From Telopea speciosissima (lineage: Eukaryota > Streptophyta > Magnoliopsida > Proteales > Proteaceae): 64,000 bases of DNA. Below, one piece after another: positions 20,954-32,496 of the stretch. Position numbers and translations under genes: made by a program. Below the pieces are notes generated by a model. It was given only the letters and a program-made list of their open reading frames with translations, searched no databases and was not told where the DNA came from. Position 1 is the stretch's first letter; the number at the start of each line of letters is the position of its first letter. Where the stretch lies: the NCBI RefSeq assembly GCF_018873765.1, contig NC_057923.1:22539913-22603912 (forward strand). Reading direction: 5' to 3'.

Positions 20954-23942
20954 TGTTACACCCGCACCCTAAATATACCCCTATACCCCGGGGCAGTTTA
21001 GACTTTAACCAAAGGCAATGCCACGGTGGCACTGGCCAACACCTGTAACCTCAGATTTAAAATATTATTATAAGAGACCCCTCGAAGACCTGGAAATGTA
21101 GGTTAAAGTCCTACAATTTTCCTTGAAGTTTGGGCCCTGGCAGCAGCACTGGAGTCACGATCGAACTCACTCATATTGAATCCGCTCGAGGATCCGCCCG
21201 TGCTGTTACTTGTCCTTTTGGATAATTTTTCTGTGGGACCCACACCTCCGTGTTTCGGACACCCTAATTGGACCTTTGGACTATATGGACCCCTACCCTT
21301 ACCATTAGATGGTTAGTTGAACCATGATAATGGGCCCACAAAGCATAACTTAAAGGAATAATGGGTTTTATACACCCTAACCTAAAACCAAACAGACCTT
21401 AGTGGACAATTAAGTCCTATGGAGTTAGGATACACCCCAAACATGACCTAATGGACCTAATGGTTATGACTAAGGCCAAACAAGCCCTAAGACCTAACTA
21501 AAACCCATTTAAAGACCTAAGGACCACTAAGTGTTTGGGGGTGCCTAAACCAAACATGACCTAAGGCCCATCTAACCCTTTAAAGGATAAGGAAACCCCT
21601 CTCATTCACTTATCTCTCCCCCTCCCAAGTAAACCGTGGAGGAGAAGAGACAAGAGAAGAAGGAGAAGGAGGAAGGAAGAAGAAGAAGTAGAAGTAGGAG
21701 AGGAATAGGAGAGGAAGGGAAGAAGATGGGAGCTATGCCAAAATGGCTGGCTGCCCCACATCTTCTTCTCTTGATGACCGGAATAAGGGAGGAGAATAGA
21801 TGGAGGGGATGGTTGGGAGGAGAATCTCACCAAGGTAAGCTTTCAAACTTGGTACTTCTCCATTCTCATTTCCATTTTAGTAGTTGTCCTTGAGCTTGGG
21901 CTAACCTAGGGTTCCATTTGGGACTCAAGGTGATGCTTAGCCCTAATTTGGGAGCCCTAATAATGCAGACCAAACCCCATTTGAAACCTAAATGTGCTGC
22001 ATTGCAGTCATGGTTGATAAAGCTTTGGTTGTGAACCTTGAACCCTAACCCTTGAACTAATTGGATACCAAACCTTATAGGATGTTGGATCCATGAGGTG
22101 AACCTAGGTTCTAGTGACCCTAGGGAGGCTTAAACAACCCCTCCATGACCCTGAAGAGCTAGGGTGCCCCAAGCTTCAAGCTGGAGCAAAAGCCCCCTGA
22201 AATCTTGGAAGAGACTGTCGACGGACGCACGACCGGATCCACCAATTGTGGTACCATCCATGAGCCTGCCCAGTATAAATCCTGTGAAGTGACCTGGACG
22301 GATGAACGAACGGACTCAAGCCTGTTGCATCTGTCCAAGGCCATTTTTTCTCGGGTATATCTCAGGGATCGCACGGATACGGGGATGGACCCAAGAAGCA
22401 CATCCGCCCGTTAATCCGCTCCCTTTTAGGTGTTTCTCAGGTGTCGAACGGATGCACGATCGGATCCAAGTATGATGTTTCGTCCGTGGGTCCGCTCGCT
22501 CTATTTTTACCTTTTGGCTTAAACGGAGTCAGGGACAGACTCACCTCTGCTGAAATCGTCCGTAAGTCCGCTCATGCGATTTTGGTTGAAATCTGATTTT
22601 AACCTTGAGGGCCTAGCATGGGACCCTTCAATGCATGCTTTAATAATTATTTTTGTATTTCTATGCTACCCAACTCGATGGATAGCGGGGAGCCCAGGTG
22701 AGATTCATGTCAACCACACACGGTGACACCCGTGTTAGATGAGTGGGTTCTAGGTGACTTTGTTGGGTTTGAATATACATATAATATGTAAATCTTAAGC
22801 ATGCTATTATATAATTATAAGCATTGTGCGCATTGCATTGTTATTCAACTATGTACTGTTATGAATATGATAGCATGCTCACCATTGTATCGGGCTACAA
22901 TGCCGGGTGTGCTGGTGCCAGAACCCCAATTTATTTAATTATGAAAACTATTATATGCCATCCTGATCTGTATGTGCCGTGTCGTGCTGGTACCTGGGTA
23001 CTAGATGGAATGGGACGTTGATGCACCCGGAATACCTCTCGGGATGATAGGACTTGCATATAGTATATCTGTGGCTAGGATGCTTGTTCCCTTATGCTAC
23101 GACCCTTGCCAACAGGGGTTTATGTGTTGGATAGTCTGAGCACCTGTGGTCTGTAGAGGTGGGAGAGGCCAGGACAGGGGTAGTGATGGCTATCGGGGTT
23201 TGCCACTGGGTGATCATGATGGCTTCTACCAGCATAGGTCCCCTCGTGATAACTGAGGTTTCACTAGAACGATAAGATAAGTGACCCTCAGTGTCTCCCG
23301 AGTTATCACAGTAGCATACACTTGATTGATAGAATTGTGTGCTAGGTGGAAAATGAATCCAATATTAGCATGCATCATTCTGATATTGATATTGTTTGTG
23401 TATGTGCGTGTGCATTCCCCTTTGCTTTCTCACTAGCTAGTGTAGCTAATCCCATTGCGTAACTCCCTTTTTAATTGATATGCAGGAGGTACTACTCTTG
23501 ATGAGTACCGTTGGATGCGAATCAAGTTGTACAGGATGCCGTGATTTGGATGTAGATGTACACCCAAGATTGGTGCCCTTGGGGCAATTATTTATTATTT
23601 AATTTCTGTCTTCATTCCACAATCATATATAAACTGTATATTTATTTATAAGGAGAGTAATGAATGGTTACTTATATGAAAATTGTAATATGTATTATCA
23701 TTAGAGAACCGATGCTCTATAATTTCACATGATTTAAGTTAATTTCACTTCCGCTAACTCTGTAATTGGAATGACTTATTCCATTTTGGTACGTTCTTTT
23801 CTGTTATCAATATGTGATGACAGGGTGGACTGTGGCTCGGGACACTATATCTGTAATCCTGGTAGGTATTGGGATCACACGGGTTGTCCTAGTCACCCCC
23901 TATGTGACAGTATACATATTACATCGGGATGGGGGCGTGACA
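20954..23942 (+). repeat. 5' LTR (~2.99 kb) of the antisense-gene element
   Basis: Contains a GA-rich leader (21640-21730), a good splice donor 'CACCAAG|GTAAGC' at 21835, the palindrome array 22212-22580 and an acceptor-like 'TGATATGCAG' ending 23484. All of these are conserved in the 3' LTR. A short frame at 21636 (Lys/Glu/Arg-rich) starts with GTG here and ATG in the other LTR, and probably has no protein role. Confidence 0.85.
22212..22580 (+). repeat. Array of imperfect palindromes in the 5' LTR
   Basis: Five units of about 55-75 bp, starting near 22219, 22297, 22368, 22441 and 22521; a further unit sits at 21151-21205. The best unit pairs 'CGATCGGATCCAAGTATGA' with 'TCGTCCGTGGGTCCGCTCG', whose reverse complement is CGAGCGGACCCACGGACGA. 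Units share this arm pair but not their loops. Confidence 0.65.
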
Positions 23943-23945
23943 GAG

Positions 23946-23957
23946 TGGTATCAAAGC
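23946..23957 (+). other. Primer binding site
   Basis: TGGTATCAAAGC, three bases after the LTR end, matches the 3' end complement of initiator-Met tRNA except for one base (usual TGGTATCAGAGC). Confidence 0.75.
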
Positions 23958-24720
23958 AATGATGCTCTGCACCGACCACGATCCAGTGTAACCTCTTAAT
24001 TTACTCCCCACATCTAGGTTCTAAATTAAAAATCTCAAGAACATAAACTGTTGTATTTGGACATAGGAAAAGACTGATTGGAGTGAAAACAAGAATCTAG
24101 ATGATAATAGGCAACATGAAACTTAGAACTCGAAACATAGACTGTTAAACTACAACGGTGTGATTGTTTGGTTGAGTCCTAAGTAGAAAATAGATGGGTA
24201 AATATATACTATAATCCTTAAATGATAATGAATTAAATATAACCAACCATAATAATCCACTATGATCTAAACAAGGGAGAATTAAGCAAACAAACAGATA
24301 TATATATATAGGATTAATTATAGATTTCCACTTGTTCCAACGTTTCCATAAAAGACAACTGAGTCTTTCACAATTCAACACCCCTGATCTCATCTGTTCT
24401 AGATTCAAAATGCATATATCTAACCACCATAATTGTTTCAAACTCTCTATTTGGGCATAACAGTGTCCATTTCAACCTCAGGCATAAGGTTTCAAAGATC
24501 TAACTCAAAACATCTGATTGTTCCACCCAAACCGAGGGTACATTCATCCACCATAATTAAAAGTTCCTAAAAGTTCACCAAACCAACTGACTAGAAGAAA
24601 GAAAGGAAAATGCAAGAAAAAGCCAAAAGAAAATAGTTCCAACATCCCAATCCATCAAAAGATAAGAAACTAAAAGAACTGATCCAACATAACTTTAGAG
24701 AACTGCTGGAGTAGAACTGA

Positions 24721-25872
24721 GCTAGGCATCTGCACCACCGCCACCATCGCAACCCAGGAAGGCATTACTATCAGCCACTCCTCGCTCTATGCCCTCTAGA
24801 CGCCGAGCCTGATCGGAGAACTGCTTCTTGACATCATCAAAGTTATTCACCATCCTCAGGTTCAGTCACCGGATAGCCATCAAGATGTCACTACCTCCCC
24901 CTGGTGCACTCGAAGTACTTGCTGCGGATGGCCCTGAGCCCATAAACTCTAGGTCATCATCATTGTCATCCTCATCCTCCTCCTTGGCCCCTCTGCCATC
25001 CCCACACTGAACTTGCTCCCCTACACTGTCATAATCATAGTACAGATTCATCTTCTGCACTGCATTGAACCCAATAGGTCCCTCAGTGTATGTTCCCTTG
25101 GGTTCACGATCAAGATCAATCCCAAGGAATAAGAAAATCCTGGTAAGCAGCCGACCATAGGGTAGAGTATTGTTGCAGACAAGATTCATCACCGTGCGGG
25201 CCATATACTGCATGACCACGTGAGGCAGGCAGATAGGCTGGCCAACGTACAGAGAATGAGCCAGAACTGTGGACATCAAAGGAGGAAGGATGTTGTGTCC
25301 CTTAGAAGGAGCCAGATTGGTCTTGGCTATAAATATTAGAACACGCTGAGAAGGAGGGAACTTGGAAAGATCTTCGTTCTCCTCGAACCTATCATTGGAG
25401 AGAACCTTAAACAATTTTTGCTTCTCATATGGAGAGAGGCACTTGTCTGGATGACTTCCTGGAGGATAGTATACCCTCTCACCTTCTGAGGATACACTGA
25501 GAAGAACCCCCAGCTCCACGGCATTGAAGCTAATGACCACTCCCTTTACATAGGAAGTCAATCTAGAACCGTCATCATCCTCCTGGACCATTACCAGATT
25601 TGCGTAGAATTCCCTGACCAGTGTGGGGTAGTAGAAGTCTGGCTGAATGAGCATGTCGGTCCATTTCAATCTATCAAACCTGGCCCCCACCTTGTAGGCC
25701 AAAAGCTCTTCTACTGTTACATCTCTCTCCACAAGAATCTTTCTATTGAAGAGATGCTCCCTGTAGATTCCTTCAGTCTTTTCTGAGGTAAACCGATTTA
25801 CGTTGTAGGCAATGGGAATAGCTCGCCCAAAGGATAGATCGCTCTCCTTTTGGGACCCATGATTAATTACCT
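24721..25872 (-). CDS. Antisense gene of LTR element; 'putative plant transposon protein' family
   Basis: The open frame runs from an acceptor-like TTATGTGTAG at 25873 down to a TGA at 24866; it has no in-frame ATG near its start, so a 5' exon further right is likely. About 335 codons. N-terminal part: 'YNVNRFTSEKTEGIYREHLF' then 'ERDVTVEELLAYKVGARFDR' and 'FYYPTLVREFYANL'. Middle: 'YVKGVVISFNAVELGVLL' and 'LYVGQPICLPHVVMQYMA'. C-terminal: an acidic linker, Ser/Gly-rich stretch, then after the TGA a further coiled-coil-like segment ('NNFDDVKKQFSDQARRLEG') ending GGGGADA. It matches the frame at 51598-52784 along its length. I recognise the domain as the plant 'putative transposon protein' type (Transposase_32 in Pfam, from memory); no biochemical activity is known to me. 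It lies antisense to the LTRs, next to the 5' LTR. Confidence 0.65.
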
Positions 25873-26011
25873 ACACATAAGGCACAAACCAAAGAAAGAC
25901 AATAAATCTAAGCCAAATTGGAATGATGGCATATGATTGGCAGAAAATTTATAGGAATGAAATGTTTAAATGATATGGAGATGATGAGAAGAGAGGATTA
26001 TGTATGAGGAG

Positions 26012-26034
26012 AAAAAAAAAAAAAAAAAAAAAAA
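26012..26034 (+). repeat. Poly-A tract
   Basis: About 23 consecutive A residues just upstream (in the antisense sense) of the antisense gene. Simple sequence. Confidence 0.85.
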
Positions 26035-27015
26035 GGTAAACATAGTATATATAAGGTAGGACAGGGATACCATTGGAGATGTGCTTGAAAACAAGATGTA
26101 CTTATATATAAAATTCATATGAGATCCCTAGTATGTGGACATGGAGAAGTGGGGTTGATGTGAGCAATATGTGTCTTGATTATCCTATATTCCAATCAAC
26201 ACCAGATAAGTAAACAATTGAGTAGATTACCCCAATAAGAGAAGGAAATTAGTTATTGAGGAAAAGAGGTAGGCAACAAGAATTATGCAAATAATCTCAT
26301 AATGTAAGGAATGTATTTGAAAATACATCAAGAGGATGAGTTGTTTGAATGAAAATAAGAAATGTACTTGAGGATATGTTAATGGGATGATATCTAAATT
26401 GAGATGCATAAAATGGATTTAACACAAACTTGAAGAGTTTTCCTAAAGCATTGAAGGTTTGAGGATTTTACTTTACCCAAAAACCTAGAATTATCCAAGT
26501 AAATCCTACTACACTTGGCAGTCTTAGCAAACAATCCTCAAAATGCTTGCAAGGGCTTTAAAATTTACAAGGAATGCAATGTTCATGCAAGGATCCAACC
26601 ATATCATGTCGTTGATCAATTAGGGCTCAATTCTAACCCAAGAACCTTAACCAAAATAGATTTTGGCATGGACTTGGTGTACATAACCATGAAAATGCAA
26701 ACAAAATCAAATCCAATCACAACCTAGAATTATCCATCTCAAATCCAAGAAGAAAAGGGAAGGAATATGAAGAGACTCAAGCCACAACTTCACCAATGGG
26801 AGAAGAAGAAAATGGAAAAGAGAAAGAGAAGGGAATCATACCTTGAGAGTGTGGGAGATGAACTTTGAGGCTTGAAACACCAAAAACCTAACCAAACTAG
26901 GGCCAAGATTCTTGAACGGATGTCCCTTGGAGCAATTTTTCTTCAATGGATGTGTCCCTCTCCTTGGAGCCAAAAGTGAGTTTTAAAACTCGCAGCTCTG
27001 TTTTGTTAAAATTTT

Positions 27016-27308
27016 GCGAACGAACGAACAAATGGATCCACTTATCGTGACTCCGCTCGTGAATCCGCCCCACATAAAACTTGAAATTTTGGATTATTAG
27101 CCTGAGAGGATCAATGAGCGGATCCACATTCATGAGCCCGCCCGTAGATCCGTTTGATTCATTTCCTCTCAGCCAATGAGTCTTCTGAGATCGGAGAAAC
27201 GAACAGATTCACATTCCGTATCCGCCCGTTAGTCCGCTCTCCCTATCTTCGCGGTGGAACCATGAACGGACCCAGAGTACTGATACCACTCATGAGTCTG
27301 CTCGATTT
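27016..27308 (+). repeat. Array of imperfect palindromes in the interior
   Basis: Four units near 27016, 27107, 27192 and 27261 with the same arms as the LTR array (for example 'gagcggatccacattcatga' followed by 'gcccgcccgtagatccg'). Spacing about 70-90 bp. Confidence 0.6.
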
Positions 27309-28833
27309 CTTTTAGGATTTTGAGCCCATATTTTTTAGACCTTTTGACCACACCTATATGTGATGATTTTATGCCTATACCCTAGATTGGACACCCTGGT
27401 TGTATGACCCATTTGTGGGGACTACCTAAGTCTAGTTAATGCCCTAAAATTTAAAGGGACTATGACTTATACCCCACTGGGCCAGCCAATAAGAAAAGAC
27501 AGGCATTGGTGACGGTTGTAACTCCCCTCTTACAAAAAGAGGAGAGTTATCCTTATGAATGAAGACCCCTAGACCCTGTGAAATTGTGAACCCAGACCTG
27601 GGGATAGAAAACTTAAACCCATGTGGTATAGAAACCCTTATTGGGGTACATAGGTTCCAACTCTTAGTCAAGCCTGGAAAAGGGAATACTAGGCTGGTTG
27701 GACTGGCTTAGCTCAGGCAATCAATCGGAACCACGTGTACTTGGAGATCATTCATGACACCTCAAGCTAGTGACGACTCTATTTTTACTTTACGTGGTTC
27801 ATCCAAACCTTCTTTAGACTCATAGAGGGAGTCCTACACCGTGACTTGATTTCCAAAAGAACCTAGTATACCGACCTAAGAACTGTTTGATCCTATGGAT
27901 TGACCTAGGTTACAGATATGTCCATAGGGATATGAATGTAAATATTAAATTATACCTATGATTGGTATGGAAATAATAATATAAGTATATTTCTTAACCC
28001 TTGCGTGTGGCTAGAGCTGTTCTTTTGAATTACAAGTGAGACCTTAGTATGATTTTATCATGGTAGTTAGTTTAAGCCCCGACCCTGGTCAGCCAGATCC
28101 TTAAGTTAACAGGAAATTAATTTAATAATGACCGGGTAGGTTAGTAATGGAACCTGTTTAAAAGGAATTGACTCAGACTAAAACTATTAGAAGGTTGTGT
28201 GGTTCCCAAAATAGGACTGGTATGGACTTTTTCCCTGTGGGATAACTGTGTAGTAGGTTTAAAGGTCGTGAAAGCTGAAACTGAAGGATGTAACAAGACC
28301 TTTTCCAACGACAGATATGAAGGGAGTAATGGGTCACCAAATCCGTTCCCTCCATACTGGGAGTGACACATATGGAGATTCTATCAATATTCTAAATCAT
28401 TCTAAAGTTGGGTTAGGTAATGAGATAACCCGAGGTGAAAGCATTCAAAGTGTAAACTCTGTGTCGGGGACTGGACAGATTCAGTCCTATAACCCATGAA
28501 TAACCAGAGTGGTGAAGGTTAGAGTGGTATCACCTGATCTGGGAGATCTAGGGGACTTTCTATTCCTGGTGGCTTAGTTTAGTGTGTAAAGCTTTAGGTT
28601 ACCTCTGGTATATTATGACCACCGGCCCTAAAATCAATATGGACCTAGGGTTAATGTGAACCACACCCCTGTGGTCATGCGACCCTAAAAGGAAAGAGAA
28701 TGGTAGCACCCGACTTGTTGTGTCAAATAGGCACTGCCTTATTTTGATCTGACCTTTGACTTAGTCCAAGTAGTGGGCCAATGGAAATGTTGTTATTCAA
28801 CGAACCTTTACCCTTGAGACCCTAGCTGCCTCA

Positions 28834-28870
28834 AATTTCGATGATGAAATTTTTAATAAGGTTAGGGGGA
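28834..28870 (+). other. Pol C-terminal remnant and polypurine tract
   Basis: Encodes NFDDEIFNK and runs into AAGGTTAGGGGGA directly against the 3' LTR. The gypsy element in this window has NFEDEIFYK and AAGGGGGG in the same arrangement. Confidence 0.6.
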
Positions 28871-31851
28871 TGTTACACCCGCACCCCAAATATACCCCTA
28901 TACCCCGGGATAGTTTAGACTTTTACCAAAGGCAATGCCACGGTGGCACTGGCCAACACCTGTAACCTCAGATTTAAAATATTCTTATAAGAGACCCCTC
29001 AAAGACCTGGAAGTGTGGGTTAAAGCCTTGCAAATTTCCTTGAAGTTTGGGCCCTGACAGCAGCACCGGAGTCACGAACGGACTCACTCGTATTGAATCC
29101 GCTCGAGGATCTGCCCGTGCTGTTACTTGCCCTTTTGGATTATTTTTCTGTAGGACCCACACTCCCATGTCCCGGACACCCTAATTGGACCTTTGGACCA
29201 TATGAACCCCTACCCTTACCATTAGATGGTTAGTTGAACTATGATAATGGGCCCGCAAAGTATAACTTAAAGAAATAATGGGTTTTATACACCCTAACCT
29301 AAAACCAAACAGACCTTAGTGGACAATTAAGTCCTATGGACTTAGGATACACCCCAAACATGACCTAATGGACCTAATGGTTATGACTAAGGCCAAACAA
29401 GCCCTAAGACCTAACTAAAACCCATTTAAAGACCTAAGGACCACTAAGTGTTTAGGGATGCCTAAACCAAACATAACCTAAGGCCCATCTAACCCCTTAA
29501 AGGATAAGGAAACCCCTCTCATTCACTTATCTCTCCCCCTCCCAAGTAAACCATGGAGGAGAAGAGACAAGAGAAGAAGGAGAAGGAGGAAGGAAGAAGA
29601 AGAAGTAGAAGTAGGAGAGGAATAGGAGGGGAAGGGAAGAAGATGGGAGCTATGCCAAAATGGCTGGCTGCCCCACATCTCCTTCTCTTGATGACCGGAC
29701 TAAGGGAGGAGAATAGATGGAGGGGATGGTTGGGAGGAGAATCTCACCAAGGTAAGCTTTCAAACTTGGTACTTCTCCATTCTCATTTCCATTTTAGTAG
29801 TTTTCCTTGAGCTTGGGCTAACCTAGGGTTCCATTTGGGACTCAAGGTAATGCTTAGCCCTAATTTGGGAGCCCTAATAATGCAGACCAAACCCCATTTG
29901 AAACCTAAATGTGCTGCATTGCAGCCATGGTTGATGAAGCTTTGGTTGTGAACCTTGAACCCTAACCCTTGAACTAATTGGAGACCAAACCTTGTAGGAT
30001 CTTGGATCCATGAGGTGAACCTAGGTTCTAGTGACCTTAGGGAGGCTTAAACACCCCCTCCATGACCCTGAAGAGCTAGGGTGCCCCAAGCTTCAAGTTG
30101 GAGCAAAATCCCCCTGAAATCTCGAAAGAGACTGCCGGCGGACGCACGACCAGATCCATCAATTGTGGTACCGTCCGCGAGCCCGCCCAGTATAAATCCT
30201 GTGAAGTGACCTGGACGGATGAACGAACGGACTCAAGCCTGTTGCATCTGCCCGAGGCCATTTGTTCTTGGGTATGTCTCAGGGATAGCACGGATGCTGG
30301 GACAGACCCAAGAAGCACATCCGTCCGTTAATCCGCTCCCTTTTAGGTGTTTCTCAGGTGTCGAACGGATGCACGATCGGATCCAAGTATGATGTTTCGT
30401 CCGTGGGTCCGCTCGCTCTGTTTTTACCTCTTGGCCTGAACGGAGTCAGGGACAGACTCACCTCTGCTGAAATCGTTCGTGAGTCCGCTGGTGCTGTCTT
30501 GGTTGAAATCCAATTTTAACCTTGAGGGCCTAGCATGGGACCCTTCTACGCATGCTTTAATGATTATTTTTGTATTCCTAGGCTACCCAACTCGATGGAT
30601 AGCGGGGAGCCCAGGTGAGATTCATGTTAACCACACACGGCAACACTCGTGTTAGGTGAGTGGGTTCTAGGTGACTTTTTTGGGTTTAAATATACATATA
30701 ATATGCAAATCTTAAGCATGCTATTATATAATTATAAGCATTATTCGCATTGCATTGTTATTCAACTGTGTACTATTATGAATGTGATAGCATGCTCACC
30801 ATTGTATTGAGCTACAGTGTCGGGTGTGCCAGTGTCGAAACCCCAATTTATTTAATTATGAAAACTATAATATGCCATCCTGATCTGTATATGCCGTGCC
30901 GTGCTGGTACCCGGGTACTAAATGGAATGGGGCTTTGATGCACCCGGAATACCTCTCGGGATGATAAGACCTGCATATAGTATATCTGTGGCTAGGATGC
31001 TTGTTCTCTTATGCTACGACCCTTGCCAACAGGGGTTTATGTGTTGGATAGTCCGTGGTCTGTAGAGGTGGGAGAGGCCAGGACAAGGGTAGTGATGGCT
31101 ATCGGGGTTTGCCACTGAGTGGTCATGATGACTTCTACCGGCATAAGTCCCCTTGTGATAACTGAGGTTTCAGTGGGGCGACATGATAAGTGACCCTCAG
31201 TGTCTCCCGAGTTATCACAGTAGCATACACTTAACCGATAGAATTGTGTGCTAGGTGAAAAATGAATCTAACATTAACGTGCATCATTCTGATATTGATA
31301 TTATTTGTGTGTATGCGTGTGCATTCCTCTTTGCTCTCTTACTAGCTAGTATAGCTAACCCTGTTGTGCAACCCCCTTTTTAGTTGATATGCAGGAGGTA
31401 CTACTCTTGATGAGCACCGTTGGATGCGAATCAAGTAGTGCTAGAGGCCGTGATTTGGATGTAGATGTACACCCAAGATTGGTGCCCTTTGGGTAATTAT
31501 TTATTATTTAATTTCTGTCTTCATTCCACAATCATGTATAAACTGTATGTTTATTTATAAGGAGAGTAATGAATGGTTACTTATATGGAAATTGTAATAT
31601 GTGTTATCATTAGAGAATTGATGCTCTATAATTTCATATGATTTAAGTTAATTTCGCTTCCGCTAACTCTGTAATTGGAACGACTTATTCCATTTTGGTA
31701 CGTTCCTTTCTGTTATCAATATGTGATAACAAGGTGGACTGTGGCTCGGGACACTGTATCTGTGATCCTGGTAGATATTGGGATGACACGGGTTGTCCCA
31801 GTCACCCCCTATGTGGCAGTATACATATTACATCGGGATGGGGACGTGACA
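28871..31851 (+). repeat. 3' LTR (~2.98 kb) of the antisense-gene element
   Basis: Near-identical to 20954-23942 with scattered substitutions and small indels. The palindrome array repeats at 30129-30497, the splice-donor-like site at ~29752 and the acceptor-like site at ~31394. Confidence 0.85.
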
Positions 31852-31856
31852 CTTAG

Positions 31857-32485
31857 AACTTATGTTAAGTGGATTAAAATATAGAATTGAATCTCATGCA
31901 TATAGGATCATATGTTGATGTGTATGCTTTTATAGTTTACTTTCACTCATTTGGCTCAGTGGAGCTCACCCCCTTGGAATTCCCTCTTTTCTAGATAATC
32001 TTACAGGTGAACATAACTCTGAACGAGAGGATCCTATTGAACCAGGAGCAGTAGGTGACTACAACTATACAGAATCGGAACTCGAGAGCTATGATTCATC
32101 TTGAGATTGTGAATACTGTACTAGGTTATGACGTGGTCTAATTGACTGAGCATCGTCTCTTTTGATGTTTTCTTTTTATTTACCTTTTAGAGTAGATAGG
32201 AAACTCTATTGTAAAGGTCAGTCGAACTTATCTTAGATATTTTTGTGTAGATATTCTTACCATCTGCAAGATGTAAAGTTAACTTTTGGACCTTGTGTAT
32301 ATAAGTTAACTTATCACTTAGAACTCTGATGTAGACTTGTTTATATATTCCTATATTCTCTTCCACTGCATTTATTCTATATTATGATGGTTATTCGAGT
32401 TGGAGTACTGTGTGTAAGATCTTGTGGTTGTCGGGGTGTCGGTCAACATCCGGTTACACCGGTCCACCCAGGGCGGGGTGTGACA
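31857..32485 (+). repeat. Right-hand remainder of an older related LTR
   Basis: Continues the LTR-like sequence interrupted at 20953 and ends GGCGGGGTGTGACA, the terminal form seen in the other Tekay-like LTRs here. It holds an acceptor-like 'ATCTTACAG' near 32007 at the place matching the inner LTR's acceptor. No second copy of this LTR was found, so it is probably a solo LTR. Its left boundary is uncertain. Confidence 0.5.
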
Positions 32486-32496
32486 AGGTGTCTACA

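Larger units (their letters stand above)
25876..28830. other. Interior of the LTR element without recognisable coding
   Basis: No gag or pol motif was seen on either strand. 27310-27420 contains 'ggacaccctgg' and nearby phrases that echo the start of the element's own LTR ('ggacaccctaattgg'). Together with the palindrome array at 27016-27308, this suggests a diverged piece of related LTR in the interior, upstream of the antisense gene. A 5' exon and promoter for that gene would be expected in this stretch but were not identified. Confidence 0.4.
20954..31851 (+). mobile_element. Complete LTR element lacking gag-pol, with one antisense gene
   Basis: LTRs 20954-23942 and 28871-31851 start TGTTACACCCGCACCC and end ...GTGACA. 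A 5-bp target duplication CTTAG flanks the element (20949-20953 and 31852-31856). The primer site 'TGGTATCAAAGC' follows the left LTR at 23946 and the purine tract 'AAGGTTAGGGGGA' precedes the right LTR. The 4.9 kb interior has no protease, reverse transcriptase or integrase. Just before the purine tract it encodes 'NFDDEIFNK' (28834-28860), matching 'NFEDEIFYK' at the same place in the gypsy element at 42427-55761. This suggests descent from a Tekay-type chromovirus that lost gag-pol. The only long frame is antisense (24866-25872). The two LTRs are very similar, so the insertion is fairly young. Confidence 0.85.

Noticed and set aside
21636..21893. 85-codon frame present in both LTRs (also 29553-29810)
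   Set aside because: It begins with GTG in one copy, is Lys/Glu/Arg-rich from a purine leader and runs across a splice-donor-like site; more likely leader RNA than a protein gene.
22824..23999. Short plus-strand frames within the LTR
   Set aside because: No domain, not conserved in length between the two LTRs; LTR sequence explains them.
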